Below, one piece after another: positions 8,412-16,792 of a stretch of DNA of 64,000 nt; position 1 is the stretch's first letter, and every line of letters begins with the position of its first letter. The translations under genes were made by a program, and so were the position numbers. The stretch covers positions 1 through 64,000 of the forward strand of contig JBIOVV010000017.1 in assembly GCA_044867925.1 (NCBI GenBank). The letters are read 5' to 3'. Source of the DNA: VRUE01 sp044867925. GTDB taxonomy: Bacteria > Actinomycetota > Thermoleophilia > Solirubrobacterales > 70-9. The notes under the pieces were generated by a model that had not been told where the DNA came from, made no database searches, and saw nothing but the letters and a program-made list of their open reading frames with translations.

Positions 8412-9498
8412 ATTGGACCCTCTAGAGCATCTTGGGCGACGGATCGAGCAGTTCCATGGTGTCTCGCTTGAGCAGGTCCTTGGGGAAATCGCATACCTGC
8501 GAGACGCCAGCGATTCGGTCATCGCCGGCGGTTCCCTCGCCTATGGGCTCGGCAATCGGCTCAGCGATCTTGATCTGCTCATAACCGGATCGGCGACAGT
8601 TGAGTCCTCGCGGATCCCGATGCAGCACTTCATCGGTTCGCTGCGGGTCGATGTCTGGAAGCTTTCCCAGACGGTTGTCGAGGAGTGCTTCGAGCGGGCA
8701 GAGCGCGCGCTTGGGGGGGAGGGTGCAGTGGAGGGCTCGTTTGGCGACATTGACCACGAGGACGAGTTGAAGCTGCTGCACAGGATCGCCTTTGGTGTTG
8801 TCGTCGACGGAGACGGGCTTGAGCCCACACGGGGGCGCGACTATCGCGCCGTGGCGTCGAGCTTGGTCGTCCGCGAGTACGCCGAGCGGATGAGGACTTC
8901 CGCATTGCTGGCCCAATTGGCCTGTCGGAGCGGCCGGCCGATAGCCGCGGTCGCGAACGCTCGCTTGGCCGTCGAGGGCGCGCTCAACGCCGTGGTAGTT
9001 CATCGAGGCTTACCGTTCAGCGGAGACAAGTGGTTGCGCGATCGCCTCACCAACCAGACAACCGATCTTGCCAGCGCTTACGAGCCATTTCGACAGCTTC
9101 CAGAGAATCCTGTGCGAGATGCCCCAGGGTTCGTCGAGGCTGCCCTCGCCACTTGTGTGGAGACCTGGGGAGTTGACCTAGAGATCGACGCGCTTGTGCC
9201 GGCGGCGAACTGGCGAAACACCGATCTGAAGCTCGGCGAGGTCGGTGCCGATCGCCTGCTGCTTTCCGCCCGCTTTGGCGCGCTCTGGAGCTTGGATGAG
9301 ACCGAGGCGGGGGCATGGGGTCGATTTGCTGCAGGGGGAGCGGACACGCCGGACGCGATGTGGAGCCTCGAGGAGTGCCGTGAGGATGGGATGCCCCTTT
9401 GTCTGCGACTGCACGAGCTCGGGCTGCTGGGTCTGCATTGGGGCAAAGGGGTGCCGATAGAGAGACTCGACTTCACGCGGACCCAGGGGGCGTCATGA
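8401..9498 (+). CDS. nucleotidyltransferase-fold protein
   Basis: A 365-residue protein whose N-terminus has the polymerase-beta-type nucleotidyltransferase signature: GGSLAYGLGNRLSDLDLLI, with the GS motif at residues 44-45 and the metal-binding pair Asp56 and Asp58. A third acid could be in DVWKL. The remaining ~250 residues are largely helical and unrecognised. Such enzymes transfer a nucleoside monophosphate to small molecules, antibiotics, RNA or protein. It overlaps the PEP-utilising gene by 11 bases and the next gene by 4, so the three are translationally coupled and likely act together. Function beyond the fold is unknown. Confidence 0.65.
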   Translation: MKNRLDPLEHLGRRIEQFHGVSLEQVLGEIAYLRDASDSVIAGGSLAYGLGNRLSDLDLLITGSATVESSRIPMQHFIGSLRVDVWKLSQTVVEECFERAERALGGEGAVEGSFGDIDHEDELKLLHRIAFGVVVDGDGLEPTRGRDYRAVASSLVVREYAERMRTSALLAQLACRSGRPIAAVANARLAVEGALNAVVVHRGLPFSGDKWLRDRLTNQTTDLASAYEPFRQLPENPVRDAPGFVEAALATCVETWGVDLEIDALVPAANWRNTDLKLGEVGADRLLLSARFGALWSLDETEAGAWGRFAAGGADTPDAMWSLEECREDGMPLCLRLHELGLLGLHWGKGVPIERLDFTRTQGAS

Positions 9499-9995
9499 GG
9501 ACGATAGAAGTCGATGCTCGCCGCTACGCCTGGTGCCGTAGTCGGGCCCTTTGGATCGTCGGGATGCCAGCTCGTATTCACCTCGAGGATGCCCATGGTG
9601 CTCTAGAGGCGGGACAGGATGGCCTCTTGCGCTTTGTCGCCCGGCGGATCGGGGATGCTTGCGCGGTCTCGCTAAATCTCGCGGTCAACTACGAGCGGCC
9701 GATACCTACCTATGCCATGCGCAGCTCTTGGGCCCTTGATCGGCTTCAGGGGCATGAACTATGGCAACCCTGCTGGGAACTGATCCGGGGCATCGATGAC
9801 GCCTCCAACGAGGAGATCGTCGAGCGCTGCGAGACCCTCATTCGTCGCGTATGCGCGATTGTCGGCGAGATACCCAACATCCTGACTCCGGAGGGTCATT
9901 ACCCAGCTATTGCGATGGCGCGCGACTGGAGCAAGCTGCTGGATGCGGTTGGCGAGGAGGCTCCTCTGCCCTACAACTGGACGTTGCCGACCTAG
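9495..9995 (+). CDS. hypothetical protein coupled to the nucleotidyltransferase gene
   Basis: A 166-residue protein I do not recognise. ATG 9495 overlaps the preceding stop (ATGA). The sequence is rich in Trp, Arg and acids (DARRYAWCRSRALWIVG, SWALDRLQGHELWQPCWELI) with no signal peptide or membrane segment. It ends with PLPYNWTLPT and overlaps the convergent aminotransferase end by 4 bases. Strict coupling to the PEP-utilising and nucleotidyltransferase genes suggests a partner subunit or a small enzyme in the same step. Confidence 0.7.
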   Translation: MRTIEVDARRYAWCRSRALWIVGMPARIHLEDAHGALEAGQDGLLRFVARRIGDACAVSLNLAVNYERPIPTYAMRSSWALDRLQGHELWQPCWELIRGIDDASNEEIVERCETLIRRVCAIVGEIPNILTPEGHYPAIAMARDWSKLLDAVGEEAPLPYNWTLPT

Positions 9996-11146
9996 ACGTA
10001 GGCGCGGAGCGAAGGCAGCTTCGCGGCAAGAATGTCGAGCGCGTCGTCGATCTGCTCGGGCGAAGTCACCATTGGGGGTAGCAGTCTGATCACGTTGCTC
10101 GAGCTGAGGCACGGCGAGACCAGGAGACCGCCTTGGGCGAGCTCGATGAGCGCCGCTCCCGCCGCGCCGGGAGTAGCGAACTCAAGCCCCCAGATCAGGC
10201 CGGCGCCACGCACCTCCTCAATCAGGCCGACGTGCTCTTGGGCCAGTCTCCGCAGACCTGTTGCAAGCATCTCGCCGACCCTCGCTCCGTTTGCGGCGGT
10301 TGCGTCGAGTGCGGTCAGTGTGGCATGGCCCGCTGCGCAGGAGAGGGGATGTCCGCCAAAGGTGGCCGTATGCCACGTGGGATCGGCGATAAGCGGTGCA
10401 GCAAGGGCATCAGTGGCGACCATTGCCGATAGCGGCATCAGCCCGCCGCCAAGCCCCTTGCCCAGAAGAACCGCGTCGGGCTGGAGTCCGGCTGCGATCG
10501 CCGGCGAGAAGGGTCCACAGCGGCCCAGCCCTACCTGGATCTCGTCGCTGATCACAAAGCAGCCGCCGGCATGGGCGTCGTCTATCCAGTTTCGGAGCAC
10601 TCCTAGGTCAAGGGGTCGTACGCCAGCCTCGCCTTGAATCGGCTCGAAGATGAGTGCCGCAACGTCATCTCGCTCAAGCTCTCGGCGAACGGCCTTTGGA
10701 TCATCACGCGGGAGCACGGCGACGGGCCCGAGTAGGGGCTCTAGGCCTGCGCGAAACGTTGGGTTCGTAGTCAGCGCTAGAGCTCCCAGCGTCTTGCCAT
10801 GAAACGCTCCCTCCACGACCAGTATTCGCATTCGCTTGGTGGTGCGACGAGCCAGCTTGAGGGCCGCCTCGACGGCATCACTGCCGTTACTGCCCATCCA
10901 GACGCGCTGCAGCGGCTCTCCGCACCTATTGACCAGCTCGGCTACGAACGCGGTGTTGGTCGGATTTGCGAGGATTCGGGTTGCGGTAGGCATTAGCTCG
11001 AGCTCGTCTGACACAGCGGCCAGAACTGCGGGGTGGCGATGGCCAAGCAGGGTGACCCCGTAAGAGCCGAAGTCGAGAAGTCGTCGACCATCAGAAAGGA
11101 CGACGGTCGCACCGTTACCCACTGCCTCGGTCGCACCTCCCCCCAA
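9992..11146 (-). CDS. class III PLP-dependent aminotransferase
   Basis: Transfers an amino group to an aldehyde or ketone. From the only canonical start (TTG 11146) it has 384 residues, with GSNGSDAVEAALKLAR, the PLP aspartate in SDEIQVGLGR (~191) and the Schiff-base Lys220 in LLGKGLGGGLMPL. The frame stays open upstream to 11248 and encodes plausible family sequence (FATIERHVSPGAALSAKIL), but holds no ATG, GTG, TTG or CTG. Translation may therefore begin at a rare codon such as ATC 11239, or the protein lacks the usual N-terminus. It sits last in the ACP-FAAL-reductase-SRPBCC run, so aminating the fatty aldehyde made there is the natural role. Confidence 0.9.
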   Translation of the reverse strand: MGGGATEAVGNGATVVLSDGRRLLDFGSYGVTLLGHRHPAVLAAVSDELELMPTATRILANPTNTAFVAELVNRCGEPLQRVWMGSNGSDAVEAALKLARRTTKRMRILVVEGAFHGKTLGALALTTNPTFRAGLEPLLGPVAVLPRDDPKAVRRELERDDVAALIFEPIQGEAGVRPLDLGVLRNWIDDAHAGGCFVISDEIQVGLGRCGPFSPAIAAGLQPDAVLLGKGLGGGLMPLSAMVATDALAAPLIADPTWHTATFGGHPLSCAAGHATLTALDATAANGARVGEMLATGLRRLAQEHVGLIEEVRGAGLIWGLEFATPGAAGAALIELAQGGLLVSPCLSSSNVIRLLPPMVTSPEQIDDALDILAAKLPSLRAYV

Positions 11147-11253
11147 GATCTTGGCGCTGAGAGCTGCCCCCGGAGAGACATGCCGCTCGATCGTCGCAAA
11201 GGCCGCCTTCGCGACGTCTCTATCCGCTGATGCGTCGATGGTTCGTCTTCAGA

Positions 11254-11697
11254 TCAGCCAACGGCGGCGGTGCGCTCGATGCCGCGAAGCATCTCAGTGC
11301 AGTTCTCCTGCAGGGAACGCTGGGCCACGGGGTTGAGCATGTCAGCCAGCATCGGAATGCCGATCTCGAACACGACCTTGAAGACCACCTTGGTGTGATC
11401 CGGTCCGACTTCCTCCAAGGTCCAATGACCGTCAAAGTGCTCGAGGTCCCCTCGAAGCTGCTTAAAGGTCACCGTGTAGGCCTCTGGGTCCAGCTGCTCC
11501 TCCTCCTCCCACTCGAGGATTGATCCCTTGAGCAGAACAGACCATGCGACGCGGCGTTGTCGCTCATTGTCGCGCTCAATGATTCGAACCCAGCGAACGG
11601 TCTCCATTGAGTCCTCATATCGCTCGACGTCGAGAACCGTCTCCCATACCCGCTCTATGGGGGCCTGGATCTTCAGATCGATGCTTACCTCAGGCAT
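11254..11697 (-). CDS. SRPBCC-family protein (polyketide cyclase / lipid-binding fold)
   Basis: A 147-residue START/Bet v1-like protein. It begins MPEVSIDLKIQAPIERVWET, the standard SRPBCC first strand and helix, and ends with the long C-terminal helix (AQRSLQENCTEMLRGIE). These proteins bind hydrophobic ligands and may cyclise or shuttle them. The start at 11697 overlaps the reductase stop (AATGCCTGA), showing coupling; the in-frame codon upstream at 11724 lies deeper in the reductase gene and is less likely. In this cassette it could hold the acyl aldehyde or amine, or cyclise the product; the sequence does not decide. Confidence 0.82.
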   Translation of the reverse strand: MPEVSIDLKIQAPIERVWETVLDVERYEDSMETVRWVRIIERDNERQRRVAWSVLLKGSILEWEEEEQLDPEAYTVTFKQLRGDLEHFDGHWTLEEVGPDHTKVVFKVVFEIGIPMLADMLNPVAQRSLQENCTEMLRGIERTAAVG

Positions 11698-12775
11698 TGA
11701 CCGCCTGCCCTCCAGTCGCCTCAATTGCCGTCGCTGCGTTGTTGCTCCAAGGCCGCGGCGTGCGCATGGCGATCCGAGGATTTACCTTCGCCCAGTACCG
11801 AGTCGACACCTCCAAGCACGGCAAGATGTCGGTGACCGTGTAGTCAGGCTGAAGTGGTTTCGTCAGAGCGAGGTAGGGCTCGAAGCTCCCAAGTAGGTCC
11901 AAGATGAGCAGCTGCCGGGGGGTTAGGTTGGCCTGTGCGAACGGTCGAAAGAATCGGTCCCAGGTCTCTAGAGGGATAAGGGGAAGTTTCTCCAGCGGCC
12001 GCCGATCGTGCTCTTGTCGCCATTGATTGAGCGCGCTAACGACAGCGTCGATCGCTTCTCCGACCTTGGGCGCAGAGGAGCCAGCGGCGATCGTCAACGG
12101 AGAGCTCTCGCTCGTCTCTTGTCCGGTAGTCAGGTCAGCGAGCAGTCGGCAGAGCGCATCGACCGGAATCGCGTCAAAGCGAGCATCGGGATCGGCAATC
12201 ACGGCAGGCACGGTCCCAACCGTGATCCCACGAATCAGCGTGTACATGCCTGAGAAGCGCGATGCGCGGCCGTCGCTTCGCCGACCGACTATGAGCGGGG
12301 GTCGCACTACCGTCAGTCGGGAAAAGGTCTCGCGCGCGACGCGCTCCGCGTGCGCCTTCGACCACTCGTAGGTGTTGCGGTAGTCGTCCAAGCTGCTCGA
12401 TTCGACGTCGTCCCGTAATCCGAGCGCGTAGGCGGTTGATACGTGGATCATGTGAGTTTGGTCTGAGACCAGTGGCCGAAGAGCTCGCACGCTGGCGACG
12501 TTGGCGGTCTCGGCCTCCTCCGGACTCATAGTCCAGCGAGTGTTCGCAGCCGCGTGGACGATTGCGTCCCAGGGGCGGCACAGTCGCTCTGGCGGTGGCT
12601 CGACGCCCATGTCCCAGGCCACGATGCCCGGCTCGCCTGGCGCCCCGCGGCGACTGACCCCGACCACCTGGACGGTGCCGCGTAATCTCAGCTGATCTAC
12701 CAGCTCATGCCCGACCAGGCCGGTTGCGCCTGTGACCAGAACGGCAGGCTGATTCGCCTTGGTGTCCGCGCTCAT
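11690..12775 (-). CDS. NAD(P)-dependent reductase, thioester-reductase/epimerase type
   Basis: A 361-residue extended SDR. The Rossmann glycine motif is GATGLVGHE (residues 16-24), and the catalytic set is HVSTAY (Ser123) with YEWSK (Tyr136, Lys140). The stretch VVRPPLIVGRRSDGR and the following GMYTLIRGITVGTVP resemble the male-sterility/thioester-reductase (NAD_binding_4) family, which reduces carrier-bound thioesters to aldehydes. It is coupled to the FAAL gene by ATGA (12772-12775). I infer reductive release of the acyl chain from the ACP; a sugar-nucleotide epimerase role is the alternative. Confidence 0.75.
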   Translation of the reverse strand: MSADTKANQPAVLVTGATGLVGHELVDQLRLRGTVQVVGVSRRGAPGEPGIVAWDMGVEPPPERLCRPWDAIVHAAANTRWTMSPEEAETANVASVRALRPLVSDQTHMIHVSTAYALGLRDDVESSSLDDYRNTYEWSKAHAERVARETFSRLTVVRPPLIVGRRSDGRASRFSGMYTLIRGITVGTVPAVIADPDARFDAIPVDALCRLLADLTTGQETSESSPLTIAAGSSAPKVGEAIDAVVSALNQWRQEHDRRPLEKLPLIPLETWDRFFRPFAQANLTPRQLLILDLLGSFEPYLALTKPLQPDYTVTDILPCLEVSTRYWAKVNPRIAMRTPRPWSNNAATAIEATGGQAVNA

Positions 12776-14574
12776 ACCGCCTCAAGAGCTTGAGGGAGTG
12801 ACGGAGATCGCCATTCCTCAACGACCTCGAGCTCACCAGCGAGAAGAAGCGAGCGGCACAGGCTGCGCTGGATCTTGCCGCTTGTGGTCCTGGGGACCGA
12901 GCCCTTCTGGCACGCTGCGACAAGTCCCAACGGCAACTCCAGCTCGTCCGCAACCTTGTCTCTGACCGCTGCGATCGTCTCTTGCAGGGCATCGGTGTCG
13001 GTGCTGGTCGACTCAATCACAAGCGCCACAGCGGACTCGGCTTCGCCAAGCTGCAGTTCGAACGCCGCGCTGGAGTGGGGAAGCAGCTGCGATCCGACCG
13101 ACTCGGCTAGCGACTCAATGTCGTGCGGGTGATAGTTGCGACCCCGAACAATGATCAGGTCACTCAGCCTCCCGAGGACGAAAAGCTCGCCGGAATGGAA
13201 CGTTCCTAGGTCTCCCGTACGAAGAAAGCGGTCCCCATTGCTTGCGCCGGCTAGAGGTGCCTCGAAGACGCGACCGACCTCGCTGTCGCCGCCCCAGTAG
13301 CCGTTGGCGACGCTGGGACCGGTAACCCAAATCTCTCCGATCTCGCCGGGTGGGACCGGGACTTCAGTGTTGGGGTTGACGATCTCAACGCGGTGGCGGG
13401 AGTCTGAAGAGCCACAGCCAACTAGCAACGGATCGGTGGACTCGTCGCTGGGGATGGCTCGGTTTTCGAGCAGCTGGTCGCCTTCAAAGCGGACCGTTGC
13501 CGGCTCCGTTGACTTCGCCGGCGCCGTGACCATCAGCGTCGCCTCGGCGAGTCCATAGACCGGAAAGAACGCCTCGGATCGGAAGCCATAAGGGCCAAAC
13601 CTCTCAGCAAAGCGGGACATCGTCTCAGCGCGAATCGGTTCGGCGCCATTGAAGGCGATCTCCCAGAGGGAGAGATCCAGGCTCTCACAGTCCTCGTCGG
13701 AGATGCGCTGGGTGCACATGTCGTACGAGAAGTTTGGGCCACCGCTCGCGGTCGCGCCGTACCGGCTGACGCCCTGCAGCCATCGAATGGGACGCTTCAC
13801 CACGGCGAGGGGGGATGCCAGGACTGATGCGGCTCGCTGGGGATCACGCACCCGTATTGCCTCGCTGGCGTAAATCGCACTGAAGTACACAGGCTGGAGG
13901 ATGGCCCCAATCAAGCCCATGTCGTGAAAAGGCGGGATCCAATTGAAGCCGAGACTTAGCGCCGGATCGTGATCGAACTCAGTCGCGATGAATCGAGAGT
14001 TGTCAAGCAGGTTGGCATGGGTGAGCTTGACTCCTCGTGGATCGGCAGTAGAGCCAGACGTGTACTGCAAGAAAGCCACATCACTGGGCTCAGGACTTGC
14101 GATCACCGATGTATCCGCGCTCGGGGAGCACGTATCGGCCGTCAGCCACCGGGCCTTCATTAGCGCATGCTCCTCAGGGATCAGGGCACGAGCTGCATCG
14201 ACGAACGGGGTCGTGGTGATGACGGTCGAGACGCCAGCGCTGTCAGCGATTCTCAGCAGGCGGCCGAGAGTCCGCTCCAGCCTCCGCGGATCAGGGGGCG
14301 GTGCTGATACCCCGATCACTCCAGCGTAGAAGCAGCCGAAGATCGTGGCTACGTAATCGAGTCCCGGTGGCAACAAAAGGAGTGCCCGATCCCCCGGTTG
14401 AGAAGCCTCGAGCAGATCGTGGGCAACTCCGAGCGCTCGTTCGTGCAGTTCTCTGAAGGTGATCTTGTGCTCCAGTTCTTCATCATCGAGATAGATGAAC
14501 GAGAGGAACTCTGGCCCCGCATCGGCGGTGACCACAAGGGGCTCCACGAAGCTTCTATAGCTATGTTGATTCAC
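12772..14574 (-). CDS. fatty acyl-AMP ligase (FAAL)
   Basis: A 600-residue ANL-superfamily enzyme that activates a fatty acid as acyl-AMP and passes it to an acyl carrier protein. It shows the P-loop YTSGSTADPRGVKLTH (171-186), WIPPFHDMGLIG (212 on), GGPNFSYDMC and FNGAEPIR, the set that marks FAALs, plus the C-terminal RTGDLG, RGRNYHPHDIE and SGKIQR motifs. Length fits stand-alone FAALs. The gene begins eight bases after the ACP stop, and its end overlaps the reductase start. It therefore loads the adjacent ACP. Confidence 0.95.
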   Translation of the reverse strand: MNQHSYRSFVEPLVVTADAGPEFLSFIYLDDEELEHKITFRELHERALGVAHDLLEASQPGDRALLLLPPGLDYVATIFGCFYAGVIGVSAPPPDPRRLERTLGRLLRIADSAGVSTVITTTPFVDAARALIPEEHALMKARWLTADTCSPSADTSVIASPEPSDVAFLQYTSGSTADPRGVKLTHANLLDNSRFIATEFDHDPALSLGFNWIPPFHDMGLIGAILQPVYFSAIYASEAIRVRDPQRAASVLASPLAVVKRPIRWLQGVSRYGATASGGPNFSYDMCTQRISDEDCESLDLSLWEIAFNGAEPIRAETMSRFAERFGPYGFRSEAFFPVYGLAEATLMVTAPAKSTEPATVRFEGDQLLENRAIPSDESTDPLLVGCGSSDSRHRVEIVNPNTEVPVPPGEIGEIWVTGPSVANGYWGGDSEVGRVFEAPLAGASNGDRFLRTGDLGTFHSGELFVLGRLSDLIIVRGRNYHPHDIESLAESVGSQLLPHSSAAFELQLGEAESAVALVIESTSTDTDALQETIAAVRDKVADELELPLGLVAACQKGSVPRTTSGKIQRSLCRSLLLAGELEVVEEWRSPSLPQALEAV

Positions 14575-14582
14575 CGGATCTC

Positions 14583-14867
14583 CTAGTCGGGGGGCATTCG
14601 GGCTTGGGCTTCGCTCACGACGCGCTCAAGGTCGGCGACCTGAGTGATTCCTTCGACCACTGTGATGTCGAGAGGAGGTAGATCAAGCGAGTCCTCAAGC
14701 GCAACCACCAGCTCGACGAGGCCAAGTGAGTCGAAGCCAAGCTCTGCGACCAGCTTAGTGTCCGGCTTCAGCTCGGTCACTGCCGCAGGCGACATCTCCT
14801 TGACTACCTCTAGAACCAGATCGGCGACGTCGGTCGCTGATGCATTTTCGCTCGTACCTGAACCCAT
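14583..14867 (-). CDS. acyl carrier protein
   Basis: A 94-residue carrier protein. The phosphopantetheine site is Ser47 in the motif ELGFDSLGLVEL, preceded by LKPDTKLVAE and followed by an acidic helix (VVALEDSL), as in type II ACPs. I chose ATG 14867; the open frame continues upstream to 15209 but that part is Arg-rich and unlike any ACP. An AAAGGG lies only three bases before the ATG, so the ribosome site is imperfect and the GTG five codons upstream is an alternative. It should be primed by the transferase at 1212-1868 and acylated by the FAAL immediately downstream. Confidence 0.92.
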   Translation of the reverse strand: MGSGTSENASATDVADLVLEVVKEMSPAAVTELKPDTKLVAELGFDSLGLVELVVALEDSLDLPPLDITVVEGITQVADLERVVSEAQARMPPD

Positions 14868-15038
14868 GTTCCCTTTGATAACACCTTTGCCCGGATATCG
14901 GAAAAACTCCAAGTAGAACGCTCGCTGTTTGACAGGTGGCAGTTCTCTTTGGTTCCGTCTTGCGCAACGTGCCGCGAACGAAGGCGCAATCGATTTCGCT
15001 GACGTAGCTCGCAGATCCCCAAACCGAAGGACGCACCC

Positions 15039-15983
15039 ATGGAGAGAACGATGCAAGGACACCCAAGTGACGGCTCGACCGCGGTCGGGATCAGCGGGGT
15101 GCTCAACGCGGTACGGACCTACATGTCGACGCGCTTCTTGATCGTCTCTCAGGGGGGCACCGTCTTTTCGGCGTTTGTGTGCTGCTATCTCCTCTACGGC
15201 CAAGCCCATGGCGAGCAGGTGTTTGGCTGGGCAACGGTGGTCGGCGGGATTTCAGCCGTCTTGCTGGCCTTGGTTCGTCGGCTTATTGATGATGTCGAGG
15301 ACCTGCGCAACGACGTACGCATCGGTCGGATCAAATCCGACGATGGGGGTCGTCGTCATTTGCGCGGCTTGATCTTGGGTGCGGTGACGGTCACCGCAGT
15401 GGTCGGCGCCCTAAACGCAACCTGCAGCCTGGGACTGCTTGTCGTCAGCGTGGGGATTGCTGTCTGGTTTGCGGTGGCAACCTTGTTGAAGCACACGCCT
15501 CCGGCGCAAGCATCGCAGGCGGTGTTCTACGCAGTCAACGAGACTTGCCCCGTCGCTGGTCTTCTGTATCCCTACGCGATTTGGCACGAGGTGTCCGGTG
15601 CGAGCCTTCCGACTATGGCCGTCGTCGCAACCGTCGGGCTTTTCTGGACGGTTTGGGAGTTCTGGATGTTCACGAGGAAGGTAGGCGTCGAGGGTTGGCC
15701 GCCATGGTTCCTGAGCATGGGCAAAACGAGAGCCGCCTTGATTTTCTTCTTGGCTCTCGCAGCGGTCTTCAGCGCTCTGGTTGGGCACTACGCAGATCTG
15801 CCTCTGGCCTATTCGATCTACGGCGTTGGCCTCTCGATCGTCTTTGCGGTGATCATCCTGCGTTGGTGGTCTCGGCTGCCAGCGCAAGAACCCCATCGCG
15901 TGACGGGCTCGTGGGGCGGTGTGAGCTTTGCTGTAGGGGTGGAGGCCGGTGTGTTGATTGGGATCTTGCTTGCTTCGCTCTGA
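15039..15983 (+). CDS. UbiA-like membrane prenyltransferase
   Basis: A 314-residue protein with about eight hydrophobic segments. Directly after the second segment comes IDDVEDLRNDV (residues 83-93), which fits the first UbiA aspartate motif NDxxDxxxD with D in place of N. A clear second DxxxD motif is not visible, so the family call is moderate. UbiA enzymes attach prenyl chains to aromatic or phosphorylated acceptors in the membrane. The gene is divergent from the ACP gene with a 171-base gap that probably holds both promoters. If correct, a prenyl group is added to a cluster intermediate; the alternative is an unrelated membrane protein. Confidence 0.6.
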   Translation: MERTMQGHPSDGSTAVGISGVLNAVRTYMSTRFLIVSQGGTVFSAFVCCYLLYGQAHGEQVFGWATVVGGISAVLLALVRRLIDDVEDLRNDVRIGRIKSDDGGRRHLRGLILGAVTVTAVVGALNATCSLGLLVVSVGIAVWFAVATLLKHTPPAQASQAVFYAVNETCPVAGLLYPYAIWHEVSGASLPTMAVVATVGLFWTVWEFWMFTRKVGVEGWPPWFLSMGKTRAALIFFLALAAVFSALVGHYADLPLAYSIYGVGLSIVFAVIILRWWSRLPAQEPHRVTGSWGGVSFAVGVEAGVLIGILLASL

Positions 15984-16024
15984 GCCCCCGAAGGCGACCC
16001 TAGGTTGAAGCCTTGGCCCTACCG

Positions 16025-16792
16025 CTACTGAAAGCCGACCTTGGTGTCATCGAGTCGGAAGCGCCACGATGCCACCAGGGCCGATAGCAGCGAAAAGCCA
16101 AGCAGAAAGAGAATCGGCTCAACTACGGTTGCGCCCTCCCCAATGATCGCGTTCTTGTACCCCTGCATTGCCCAGTAGCTTGGCACTGCTGGGGAAATAT
16201 GCTGAGCCCAAGTTGGCAGGAGGGTATAAGGAACCAAAGCACCGGCAAAGCCAGCCAGAAGCAGGGTGCCGATATTCACCACTGCGTTCGCCTGAATGAA
16301 GCTCTTACATAGCGCTGTCACCGCGAGGCCGGTCGTGACTAGAAAGAGGGCAAAGGCGGCTGCAACCGCACATAGTGCAAGCAGCGATCCGTTGATATGT
16401 AGGCCCATCAGAAGCCCGCCGAGCCCAAATAGAAGAACGAACTGCGCAACCGCTTGCAGCAGAGGGGCGACCATCTTGCCAATCATGATCTCGCTGGTTT
16501 CCGCTCGGCTCGCTCGGAGGCGCTCCCACGTGTTCCAGCCATGTTCGCGGTAGAAGCCGAGACTGACGTTCCCAACTAGGAAGAATCCAAAGGTTACGGC
16601 CATTCCCGGGATTACCTGCTCAGCTCCTGTCGCTTCATGGAGGCCTTCCACGGTCAGCGCCAGCTTGAACGCTGGTTGCAAGAAGGGCATCAGAACGAAC
16701 GGCATGACGATGAGCAGCATCACTGGGAAGAAGTCCGTACGTAGGGCCTTGAGATCTCGCTTGGCGATCGCAGCTATGCGCGCAAAGCTCAC
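16025..16792 (-). CDS. ABC-2 type transporter permease
   Basis: A 255-residue permease with six predicted membrane segments. It begins FARIAAIAKRDLKALRTDFF and has the ABC-2 region VIPGMAVTFGFFLVGNVSLGFYREHGWNTWERLRASRAE, in which the ERLRASR turn is typical. It overlaps the ATPase gene by ATGA (16789-16792), so the two form one exporter. ABC-2 exporters in biosynthetic clusters usually move the product or confer self-resistance. Confidence 0.9.
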   Translation of the reverse strand: MSFARIAAIAKRDLKALRTDFFPVMLLIVMPFVLMPFLQPAFKLALTVEGLHEATGAEQVIPGMAVTFGFFLVGNVSLGFYREHGWNTWERLRASRAETSEIMIGKMVAPLLQAVAQFVLLFGLGGLLMGLHINGSLLALCAVAAAFALFLVTTGLAVTALCKSFIQANAVVNIGTLLLAGFAGALVPYTLLPTWAQHISPAVPSYWAMQGYKNAIIGEGATVVEPILFLLGFSLLSALVASWRFRLDDTKVGFQ

